Source: MedAcidi-G1 sp002713545
GTDB lineage: Bacteria > Actinomycetota > Acidimicrobiia > Acidimicrobiales > MedAcidi-G1
DNA: 12,606 bases
Direction: 5' to 3'
Assembly: GCA_964013895.1 (NCBI GenBank)
Contig: CAXGYF010000040.1
Coordinates: forward strand, 1 to 12,606
A program made the position numbers and the translations under genes. Of the stretch, positions 1 through 5,295 are shown piece after piece. The notes below the pieces were generated by a model. It ran no database searches and was not told where the DNA came from. It was given only the letters and a program-made list of their open reading frames with translations. Every line of letters starts with the position of its first letter. Within the stretch, counting starts at the first letter, position 1.

Positions 1-536
1 TCTGAACTAGCCGCCTCTGACGACTCTTCTTGACGGTCAGAAACTTTTCCTTCAGATTCCTGTGATTCAATTGGCTTTATTTCTCTAGGTCCCCGTAACC
101 TCGTGTGCTCAAGCTCCAACTGTTGCGGTTTTTGAGCATCATGAGGATGCTCTCCTCCTCTATAAACTTTGAGTTTTGTTAACATCTGACGACCCAGACT
201 GTTTTTAGGGAGCATTCCTCCAATTGTTGTCCTCAATGCTTCTTCGGGTCTATCGGCCAGTAATTCGCCGTATGTTTTAGTTTTCAAACCACCTGGGTAA
301 CCAGAATGACTATAAACAGCTTTGTCGGTTTTCTTTGAACCTGAAAGAACCACTTTGTCAGCATTGACAATCACCACATGATCTCCGGTGTCCTGATGCG
401 GTGTAAAAGTAGGTTTATGTTTTCCTCTTAATATTTTCGCGACTTCAGATGCGAGACGTCCCAGAATAAGCCCATCGGCATCCACAACATGCCATGCTCT
501 CTGAATGTCACCTTTTTTCGGTGTATAAGTAGACAC
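1..536 (-). CDS. rplM: 50S ribosomal protein L13, partial (3' end outside the window)
   Basis: L13 binds 23S rRNA early in assembly of the large subunit. The translation follows the family throughout residues 1-142: AWHVVDADGLILGRLAS near residues 14-30, RGKHKPTFTPHQDTGDHV near 37-54, NADKV, GMLPKNSLGRQM near 107-118, and KLKVYRGGEHPH near 121-132. The start is a GTG at 536-534, preceded by an AGAGG ribosome-binding site at 543-547 with a 6-base spacer. L13 is usually about 145 residues, but this frame stays open to the window edge (178 codons so far). From about residue 143 the protein turns into a charged, Ser/Glu-rich tail (for example EGKVSDRQEESSEAASS) that is not part of the conserved fold. 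In most bacteria rpsI (S9) follows; it would lie beyond the left edge. The identity is certain; the full length of the tail is unknown. Confidence 0.96.
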   Translation of the reverse strand, partial: MSTYTPKKGDIQRAWHVVDADGLILGRLASEVAKILRGKHKPTFTPHQDTGDHVVIVNADKVVLSGSKKTDKAVYSHSGYPGGLKTKTYGELLADRPEEALRTTIGGMLPKNSLGRQMLTKLKVYRGGEHPHDAQKPQQLELEHTRLRGPREIKPIESQESEGKVSDRQEESSEAASS

Positions 537-609
537 TAAGTACCTCTGTAATGAATATTTAAATGATCAATAACTTTTGGGATATCTAAAACTTCATAAC
601 CCAGCCATA

Positions 610-673
610 TAACGATACGGTGCGTCTCTCTAGCCAGCAACCCAAGACTGCAGTGAGAGTAGAAATATCGTTA
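610..673 (-). promoter_or_regulatory. Inverted repeat in the truA-rplM gap; candidate rplM leader structure
   Basis: The gap of about 134 bp between truA and rplM holds a perfect 8-bp inverted repeat: TAACGATA at 610-617 and TATCGTTA at 666-673. The distal arm begins exactly at the truA stop codon. A second pairing lies inside it, CTCTC at 626-630 with GAGAG at 655-659, which would make a two-tier stem in the minus-strand transcript about 75-135 bases before the rplM start. It is not followed by a U-run, so it does not look like an intrinsic terminator. L13 leaders that regulate rplM are known in other phyla, but I do not recognise this as one of those families. I see no convincing -35/-10 pair in the gap. 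The repeat is seen; the regulatory role is inference. Confidence 0.35.
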
Positions 674-1417
674 ATACTCGACTGAAATAAGAATTAGTCC
701 TTGTGGAGGAGCTATTTCACCAGCTGCTTGCCTATCAGCTAAAGAAATTAATCTTGGTAAATAGTCATGAGAAATTTTTCCCAAGCCAACTGAGACAAGC
801 GTTCCAACAATTGACCTAACCATTTGATGACAAAAAGATGATGCAGAAATGTCAAAAAATAAATCCTTTTCGTTTGGGGAACTCCATGTTGCAGAATTGA
901 CATAACGAACCAAAGAAGGAGGATCCCCTGATTTGAGTTTTGGTTTTTTACAAAAAGAGCTGAAGTCATGCTCACCTATTAAATGTTTAGAAGCTAACTG
1001 CATCGAGTTCACATCCAATTTGACAGGAATGTGCCAAGCTCGATCGACAAGAAAAGGATCTAAATCAGGACTGTTTAGAATGCGGTAAGAATATGTTCTA
1101 GAAACAGCACTAAACCTTGCATCGAACTCCTGATCTACAAATTGTAAATCAGTAAATAAAACTGATGGTCCACATTGACTATTAACAGAAGAAGCCAATC
1201 TTTCCAAGGATGTCCCATCAGGCACATCGAAACTGACCACTTGTCCAATAGCGTGAACACCTTTATCAGTTCTGCCAGCGCACGTAACACTTATAGGTTC
1301 GCCCACCACGAGTGAAATCGCCTTGTTTAAATCTCCAGCAATAGTTCTAACTCCAAGATTTTCTGCAAAACCATGAAAATCTGCCCCGTGATAAGCGACT
1401 CTCGCCCTTACTCTCAT
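671..1417 (-). CDS. truA: tRNA pseudouridine synthase A (tRNA pseudouridine(38-40) synthase)
   Basis: TruA converts uridines 38, 39 and 40 in the anticodon stem-loop of tRNAs to pseudouridine. The 248-residue protein is of normal length. The catalytic motif GRTDKGVHAIGQ is at about residues 48-59, with the nucleophilic aspartate at residue 51. Other family marks are the N-terminal AYHGADFHGF (residues 8-17), the RTIAGDL segment (24-30), RTYSYRI in the second half, and SFCHQMVRSIVGTLVSVGLGK near the C-terminus. The ATG at 1417 is the first reasonable start, but no clear Shine-Dalgarno sequence precedes it. It follows rplQ by 41 bases, a gap that contains a hairpin, and it precedes rplM; rplQ-truA-rplM is a common actinobacterial order. 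It may be translated from read-through of the alpha operon, at a lower level than the ribosomal proteins. Confidence 0.97.
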   Translation of the reverse strand: MRVRARVAYHGADFHGFAENLGVRTIAGDLNKAISLVVGEPISVTCAGRTDKGVHAIGQVVSFDVPDGTSLERLASSVNSQCGPSVLFTDLQFVDQEFDARFSAVSRTYSYRILNSPDLDPFLVDRAWHIPVKLDVNSMQLASKHLIGEHDFSSFCKKPKLKSGDPPSLVRYVNSATWSSPNEKDLFFDISASSFCHQMVRSIVGTLVSVGLGKISHDYLPRLISLADRQAAGEIAPPQGLILISVEY

Positions 1418-1427
1418 ATCACTATTA

Positions 1428-1457
1428 TTTCGGGTACTTTAAAATTAAGTCCCGAAA
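1428..1457 (-). promoter_or_regulatory. Hairpin directly after rplQ, before truA
   Basis: TTTCGGG at 1428-1434 pairs with CCCGAAA at 1451-1457. Inside it, ACTT at 1436-1439 pairs with AAGT at 1447-1450, with a single bulged base at 1435 and a 7-base loop. That gives an 11-bp stem with one bulge, starting one base after the rplQ stop codon. The minus-strand transcript continues with UAAUAGUGAU and then the truA ATG, so there is no U-tract and a classical Rho-independent terminator is unlikely. It could lower read-through into truA, protect the 3' end of the ribosomal protein mRNA, or act as a processing site. The structure is seen; the role is inferred. Confidence 0.5.
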
Positions 1458-1458
1458 A

Positions 1459-1812
1459 TTAAACAAGTTCTATGCGGGCCATTGGAGCATTATCACCGTG
1501 ACGAGGACCAATTTTTATAACTCGTGTGTAACCACCAGCTCTGTCTTGATACCTCGGTCCTATCTCATCAAAAAGCTTTGATGCCATTTCGCGGTCACGA
1601 AGAAACGAAACTACTTGTCTGTGGTTGTGAAGACCACCTTTTTTAGCTTTAGTAATCATTTTTTCAGCTATTGGCCTCAATGCCTTAGCTTTGGCTTCAG
1701 TCGTAGTTATAGCCTCGGCTGCTATAAGAGAAGCGACCAAATTCGCCATCATAGATTTTTGATGTGAAGAACTACCTCCGAAACGTCGGCCCTTCTTCGG
1801 CGTAGCAGGCAT
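1459..1812 (-). CDS. rplQ: 50S ribosomal protein L17
   Basis: L17 is a large-subunit protein near the exit of the peptide tunnel. The translation is 117 residues, the usual core size, and shows the family segments SSSHQKSMMANLVASLI (residues 14-30), TTTEAKAKALRPIAEKMIT (36-54) and GPRHGDNAPMARIEL at the C-terminus. The N-terminus, MPATPKKGRRFGG, is of the actinobacterial type rather than the MRHRKSGRKLGR type of proteobacteria. The ATG at 1812 lies 2 bases after the rpoA stop; its GGGG ribosome-binding site overlaps the last codons of rpoA, so translation is probably coupled. It is the last gene of the alpha operon and is followed at once by a hairpin. Confidence 0.98.
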   Translation of the reverse strand: MPATPKKGRRFGGSSSHQKSMMANLVASLIAAEAITTTEAKAKALRPIAEKMITKAKKGGLHNHRQVVSFLRDREMASKLFDEIGPRYQDRAGGYTRVIKIGPRHGDNAPMARIELV

Positions 1813-1814
1813 TA

Positions 1815-2762
1815 CTAACCCCTAACTCGCAGTGATAAACCTCTGGCATTTAGCTTTTCATAAATTTCATCTAGAGATTTTTGACCAAAATTTGTGATCG
1901 TCATTAGATCCTCCGCAGACTTTTCTAACAACTGCCCAACAGTATCAATTTGAGCTCTCTTTAAACAGTTACGGGGTCGTTCAGATAACTCAAGTTCTTC
2001 AATCTGTAAATCAATATCAGGTGAATTGGTTTCAGGCGATTCAGCTTCTGTGAGTTCCAAGCCTTGTACTTCTTCTTCTGCAAGGCTTTCAACTAGACCT
2101 ACTAACGATCCCAAAGTCTTGCCTGATGAAGCTAACGCCTCTCGCGGTGTAAGCGAACCATCAGTCTCAATTTTCAAAATTAGTTCGTCATAGTCCGTTG
2201 ACTGATCGACCCTAGTGTTACCTACTTCAAAAGAAACTCTACGGACGGGTGAAAATAGAGCGTCAACTGGAATTACTCCGATAACTCCATCTCCAATGGT
2301 TCGATCCGAGGATAGATAGCCAACACCTTTTTCTACCGTTACTTCAAAACTCAAATTAGCTTTTGAATTAACAGTAGCTATGTGCAAATCAGGGTTAATT
2401 ACATCTACTTCTGAATTCGAAGCAAATGATTCACCTGTAACTTGTTGCGGCCCTACAACGTCTACTCTTATTTCTATTGGCTCATCACTTTCAGAGTGGA
2501 ACACTAAATCTTTAAGATTCAGAACAATATCTGTTACATCTTCAACGACACCATTAATAGTTCCAAACTCATGTAACGCATCGTCAAAACGAATCTGAGT
2601 AACTGCCGAACCCGGAATGGAAGACAAAAGGGTTCTTCTCAAAGAATTACCCAGTGTCTGGCCGAAACCTGGCTCTAATGGCCCTATAGAAAACTGAAGA
2701 CAATTGTCGCCAAGTTCTGACGAATCTAATTCTTCGACTTTTGGTCTCTGCATCACCAGCAT
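1815..2762 (-). CDS. rpoA: DNA-directed RNA polymerase subunit alpha
   Basis: The alpha subunit dimerises to start polymerase assembly and contacts promoter UP elements and activators. I place the start at the ATG at 2762 (MLVMQRPKVEE, 315 residues), because AGGGAG lies 6 bases upstream and actinobacterial alpha subunits begin MLIAQRP. An in-frame TTG at 2804 would add 14 unconserved residues and has no ribosome-binding site. The N-terminal domain carries LEPGFGQTLGNSLRRTLLSS (about 29-48). After a short acidic linker, the C-terminal domain starts near residue 254. DNA-contacting residues known from E. coli are all kept: R262, N265, C266, G293, K295, S296 and E299 match R265, N268, C269, G296, K298, S299 and E302. 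It sits in the standard place between rpsD and rplQ, but with a 47-base upstream gap that holds a palindrome. Confidence 0.98.
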   Translation of the reverse strand: MLVMQRPKVEELDSSELGDNCLQFSIGPLEPGFGQTLGNSLRRTLLSSIPGSAVTQIRFDDALHEFGTINGVVEDVTDIVLNLKDLVFHSESDEPIEIRVDVVGPQQVTGESFASNSEVDVINPDLHIATVNSKANLSFEVTVEKGVGYLSSDRTIGDGVIGVIPVDALFSPVRRVSFEVGNTRVDQSTDYDELILKIETDGSLTPREALASSGKTLGSLVGLVESLAEEEVQGLELTEAESPETNSPDIDLQIEELELSERPRNCLKRAQIDTVGQLLEKSAEDLMTITNFGQKSLDEIYEKLNARGLSLRVRG

Positions 2763-2787
2763 TTTTCTCTCCCTATCTTTAATTTTG

Positions 2788-2805
2788 TTTGGATTTAAAT
2801 CCAAA
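2788..2805. repeat. 18-bp perfect palindrome between rpsD and rpoA
   Basis: TTTGGATTTAAATCCAAA reads the same on both strands. It lies in the 47-base gap between the rpsD stop (2810-2812) and the chosen rpoA ATG (2762). In RNA it would fold as a 7-bp stem with a UUAA tetraloop, about 25 bases before the rpoA start and just upstream of its ribosome-binding site. The bases after it on the transcript are A-rich, not U-rich, so it is not an intrinsic terminator. It could be an RNA-processing or mRNA-stability element, or a binding site for a dimeric DNA-binding protein. The sequence is certain; the function is unknown. Confidence 0.55.
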
Positions 2806-2809
2806 AACT

Positions 2810-3427
2810 CTACTTGCTATAAAGCTCAACAATGAGCTGTTCACGTACCGGAATATCTATCTGGTCACGTGACGGTAAATCTATTACAGTAAATTCATGG
2901 CTATTATCTGCAACTTGAAGCCAAGCAGGTGCCTGTCTATCAAGAACATCAACATTCCATTGGACTAGAACCATTTTGGTAGCCTTAGCACGCAGACTAA
3001 CTACATCTCCTTTTCGAAGACGGTAACTGGGTATATCAACCCGATTACCATTTACATCAAAATGACCATGGTTAACTAATTGTCTTGCTTGTGGTCTAGT
3101 TGCAGCTATTCCCGCCCTATAAACCGCGTTGTCTAAACGTAATTCTAGAAATTTGAGCATATTCTCACCAGTAACACCTTCACGTCGACTGGCTTCTTGA
3201 TAAATCTTGCGAAACTGTTTTTCTGATAGACCATAAGAAAGTCTCGCTTTTTGCTTTTCTTGTAATTGAAGTAAATACTCCGAGGGGTTACCACGGCGTC
3301 TAGATCTACCATGTTCACCGGGAGGATACGGCCTTTTATCAAGAGCAATTACTTCACCTTTTGTTCCAAAAATATTTGTACCCAGGCGTCGTGAAATTCG
3401 AGCCTTTGGTCCCGTATACCTAGACAT
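2810..3427 (-). CDS. rpsD: 30S ribosomal protein S4
   Basis: S4 is a primary 16S rRNA-binding protein that starts assembly of the small subunit; in E. coli it also represses the alpha operon. The start is the ATG at 3427 (MSRYTGPKARISRRLG, 205 residues), with AAGGAG at 3434-3439 upstream; the TTG just before it is not needed. The ATG shares one base with the rpsK stop (TGATG), so the two are translationally coupled. Family segments include KRPYPPGEHG (about 31-40), the S4 RNA-binding domain around residues 93-145 (LELRLDNAVYRAGIAATRPQ and RQLVNHGHFDVNG) and the C-terminal REQLIVELYSK. The protein has no cysteine, so this is the zinc-free form of S4. Confidence 0.98.
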   Translation of the reverse strand: MSRYTGPKARISRRLGTNIFGTKGEVIALDKRPYPPGEHGRSRRRGNPSEYLLQLQEKQKARLSYGLSEKQFRKIYQEASRREGVTGENMLKFLELRLDNAVYRAGIAATRPQARQLVNHGHFDVNGNRVDIPSYRLRKGDVVSLRAKATKMVLVQWNVDVLDRQAPAWLQVADNSHEFTVIDLPSRDQIDIPVREQLIVELYSK

Positions 3428-3810
3428 CAAACTCTCCTTCGTTTAGGAGGTCTACAACCATTATGAGGAACAGGTGTTACATCCTTAATGCCTGTCACCT
3501 CTATTCCAGTATTCTGAATAGTTCTTATAGCTGTCTCTCGTCCAGAACCAGGACCTTTTACGACAACGTCTACTTTTCTAACACCATGCTCAATAGCTTT
3601 AAGAGCGGCTTGTTCTGCTGCCATCTGTGCAGCGAAGGGTGTTGATTTTCTTGAACCTTTAAATCCGACATTTCCGGATGATGCCCAGGCAAGAGTATTC
3701 CCAGCCCTATCCGTAAACGTAACAATTGTGTTATTAAACGAACTCTTTATATGTGCAACGCCATGTGGCACATTCTTGCGTTCTCTTCGACGGGAGCTTG
3801 AAGTAGCCAT
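3427..3810 (-). CDS. rpsK: 30S ribosomal protein S11
   Basis: S11 lies on the platform of the small subunit near the E site and the 3' end of 16S rRNA. The 127-residue translation has the expected highly conserved body: GVAHIKSSFNNTIVTFTD (about 17-34), WASSGNVGFKGSRKSTPFAA (42-61), VKGPGSGRETAIR (84-96) and the basic C-terminus TPVPHNGCRPPKRRRV. The ATG at 3810 shares its A with the rpsM stop codon (TAATG), and the stop shares a base with the rpsD start, so the gene is coupled on both sides. An AAGGTGA ribosome-binding site lies in the end of rpsM. Confidence 0.98.
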   Translation of the reverse strand: MATSSSRRRERKNVPHGVAHIKSSFNNTIVTFTDRAGNTLAWASSGNVGFKGSRKSTPFAAQMAAEQAALKAIEHGVRKVDVVVKGPGSGRETAIRTIQNTGIEVTGIKDVTPVPHNGCRPPKRRRV

Positions 3811-4187
3811 TACTTCATCACCTTTTTCTTATTTGCGATTATTTTTCTAGGACCCTTACGAGTTCGAGCATTCGTGTGAGTACGTTGACCTCTAACCGGT
3901 AACCCCTTGCGATGACGAATGCCTTCATAACAACCGATGTCCATTTTTCTCTTGATGTTCTGGGACACTTCACGGCGGAGATCACCTTCCACCGTAAGTT
4001 GTTCATCGATAAAAGCTCGAATTCTTACAACTTCATCGTCACTAAGATCTTTTACCCGAGTTGCGAAATCAACCCCTGCAGCTTCACAAATATTTTCTGC
4101 GACTGTCCGACCTATACCATGCAAATAAGTAAGCGAAACCACAACACGCTTCTCTCTTGGAATATCAACACCCGAAATACGAGCCAT
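3810..4187 (-). CDS. rpsM: 30S ribosomal protein S13
   Basis: S13 is in the head of the small subunit and forms bridges with the large subunit and contacts with P-site tRNA. The 125-residue protein begins MARISGVDIPREKRV, contains the helix-two-turn-helix segment LTYLHGIGRTVAENIC (about 19-34), and ends in a basic tail with the motif RHRKGLPVRGQRTHTNARTR. The ATG at 4187 has AGGAG 8 bases upstream, and that ribosome-binding site overlaps the stop codon of rpmJ. In E. coli the S4-binding regulatory pseudoknot sits at rpsM; here there is only an 11-base gap, so any such control would have to act elsewhere. Confidence 0.98.
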   Translation of the reverse strand: MARISGVDIPREKRVVVSLTYLHGIGRTVAENICEAAGVDFATRVKDLSDDEVVRIRAFIDEQLTVEGDLRREVSQNIKRKMDIGCYEGIRHRKGLPVRGQRTHTNARTRKGPRKIIANKKKVMK

Positions 4188-4198
4188 AGATTTTTCTC

Positions 4199-4312
4199 CT
4201 AACCCTGTCTCTGCTTATGACGCGGATTGGTGCAAATCACCCGAACACGACCATGACGTCTAATAACCCGACACTTCTCACACATTTTCTTAACACTTGT
4301 TCTTACTTTCAT
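4199..4312 (-). CDS. rpmJ: 50S ribosomal protein L36 (zinc-binding form)
   Basis: This very small gene encodes 37 residues, MKVRTSVKKMCEKCRVIRRH onward to HKQRQG. L36 is the smallest large-subunit protein. The four zinc ligands are present: C11, C14, C27 and H32, so this is the zinc-requiring form rather than the zinc-free paralogue. The ATG at 4312 is 9 bases after the infA stop; the ribosome-binding site is weak, suggesting translation by re-initiation after infA. The TAG stop (4199-4201) overlaps the AGGAG ribosome-binding site of rpsM. The order infA-rpmJ-rpsM is standard. Confidence 0.97.
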   Translation of the reverse strand: MKVRTSVKKMCEKCRVIRRHGRVRVICTNPRHKQRQG

Positions 4313-4321
4313 AATTTCTAC

Positions 4322-4549
4322 TTACTTATACCTGTAGGTAATTCGTCCTCGAGTTAAATCGTAAGGAGTTAGTTCAACCTGAACTCGATCACCAGGAAGG
4401 ATACGAATGTAATGCATCCTCATTTTTCCTGAAATATGGGCCAAAACATTATGTCCATTTTCTTCCAGTTCAACTCGGAACATCGCATTCGGTAACGGTT
4501 CAAGAACCGTTCCTTCCATTACAATCGCATCTTCTTTAGATTTCGCCAG
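4322..4549 (-). CDS. infA: Translation initiation factor IF-1 (probable CTG start)
   Basis: IF-1 binds the A site of the 30S subunit during initiation and supports the action of IF-2 and IF-3. The single OB-fold is clear: GTVLEPLPNAMFRVEL, NVLAHISGKMR, HYIRILPGDRV and the C-terminal PYDLTRGRITYRYK. The first ATG in frame, at 4519, would give only 65 residues and lose the N-terminal strand start. Reading upstream gives AKSKEDAIVMEGT, which matches the family N-terminus (E. coli MAKEDNIEMQGT) if the CTG at 4549-4547 is the start codon. GGGAG lies 7 bases before that CTG. An in-frame TGA stands at 4567-4565, with no ATG, GTG or TTG between it and 4519. With the CTG start the protein is 75 residues. 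Identity is certain; the start is well supported but unusual. Confidence 0.95.
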   Translation of the reverse strand: MAKSKEDAIVMEGTVLEPLPNAMFRVELEENGHNVLAHISGKMRMHYIRILPGDRVQVELTPYDLTRGRITYRYK

Positions 4550-4695
4550 AACTAAACTCCCAAATCACTATTACTATCACTCAAAATTTAAAAACTGTAC
4601 AAACTAGACAACACAGTAAAGAGCCGACTAATAACGCTACCCGAGAGCTAAGAAGCGTCCAACCCCTAACCAATACTGTATTTAATTCATTTAAT
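4550..4695 (-). promoter_or_regulatory. adk-infA gap: candidate promoter and leader of the infA/alpha operon
   Basis: This 146-bp gap is the longest in the window and lies where actinobacteria often carry map. It holds nested inverted repeats: TACTGT at 4674-4679 with ACAGTA at 4613-4618, and inside them AGCGTC at 4654-4659 with AACGCT at 4633-4638 (6 bp including one G-U pair in the transcript). Between the structured part and infA lies an AT-rich stretch (about 4565-4612) where a promoter would be expected. I looked for -35/-10 pairs; TTGTAC at 4602-4597 is the best -35-like match, but no good -10 follows at the right spacing. There is no U-run after a stem, so no terminator for adk is visible. 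The repeats are seen; leader or promoter function is inference from position. Confidence 0.35.
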
Positions 4696-4698
4696 TCA
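4681..4698. repeat. Tandem 9-bp direct repeat at the adk stop codon
   Basis: TTTAATTCA occurs twice in direct tandem (4681-4689 and 4690-4698). On the coding strand this is TGAATTAAA twice, so the adk TGA stop is followed three codons later by a second in-frame TGA. It looks like a small duplication; it may simply be slippage. Confidence 0.6.
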
Positions 4699-5274
4699 AT
4701 TTCCACGGATTAACCCATCGATAACGTTTTGCAAACGAGAAAAAACCACATCTTCAGTTCCTAATCCGTCTACAACTATCAAATTGTTCCTCTCTTCAAA
4801 CCATTCCAAAAGCGGAGCCGTCTCGTTTTCGTAAATTTCAAGCCGACGTTTTATTGCTTCTTCAGTGTCATCTGCACGTGATCTATCCAACATTCGCTGA
4901 GTAACCTCTTTTACAGGAACTTCCAGATTTATTGCAAGATCTAAACTCAAACCACTGGAAAACAACTCTTCCTCTAATGCTTGAGCCTGAGCCGAAGTTC
5001 TCGGATAACCATCCAAAATAAAGCCGCTTTCTAACACATCGCTCATTCCAATACGTTCAGCAACAATTCCATTTATTATTTCGTCCGGTACAAGATCACC
5101 CGCGTCCATTATAATTTTTGCTTTTTTACCTAATTCAGTCTCCATCTCGACAGCCGCACGCAACATGTCTCCTGTCGAAATATGAATAGTTTCATACGAG
5201 CCACTTAGTCTCAAACACTGAGTTCCTTTTCCAGAGCCTTGCCGACCAAGAATTACTAAACGTAAATTTTTCAT
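4696..5274 (-). CDS. adk: Adenylate kinase, short-LID form
   Basis: Adenylate kinase converts ATP + AMP to two ADP in the cytoplasm. I choose the ATG at 5274 (192 residues), since it puts the first beta strand and P-loop at the normal distance from the N-terminus; the upstream in-frame TTG at 5292 would add only six unconserved residues. The P-loop is GRQGSGKGT at 10-18, slightly different from the usual GPPGAGKGT. The AMP-binding segment ISTGDMLRAA is at 32-41, and GFILDGYPRT at 84-93 holds the conserved arginine R92. The LID is short: RSRADDTEEAIKRRLE at about 131-146, without the zinc-type or long insertion, as in mycobacterial Adk. It follows secY by 21 bases. Its usual actinobacterial downstream neighbour, map, is missing here. 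Confidence 0.97.
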   Translation of the reverse strand: MKNLRLVILGRQGSGKGTQCLRLSGSYETIHISTGDMLRAAVEMETELGKKAKIIMDAGDLVPDEIINGIVAERIGMSDVLESGFILDGYPRTSAQAQALEEELFSSGLSLDLAINLEVPVKEVTQRMLDRSRADDTEEAIKRRLEIYENETAPLLEWFEERNNLIVVDGLGTEDVVFSRLQNVIDGLIRGN

Positions 5275-5295
5275 TTTCTTTTCTCGAAGCAAAAA

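Noticed and set aside
1428..1457. Rho-independent terminator after rplQ
   Set aside because: The stem is good but no U-tract follows in the minus-strand transcript, and the downstream truA is only ten bases away.
2763..2804. A longer RpoA starting at the TTG at 2804
   Set aside because: There is no ribosome-binding site, the extra 14 residues are not family-like, and the region contains the palindrome; the ATG at 2762 has a good AGGGAG upstream.
3912..4202. Open frames on the plus strand opposite rpsM (up to 96 codons)
   Set aside because: They are antisense to a highly conserved gene, with no motif or plausible start context.
4568..4602. A sigma-70 promoter upstream of infA with -35 TTGTAC (4602-4597)
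   Set aside because: At 17 bases spacing the -10 is TGATAG, a poor match to TATAAT. A promoter here is likely from context, but I cannot place it.
5275..5292. A longer adenylate kinase starting at the TTG at 5292
   Set aside because: The six added residues are not conserved and the TTG is too close to the secY stop to have its own ribosome-binding site.
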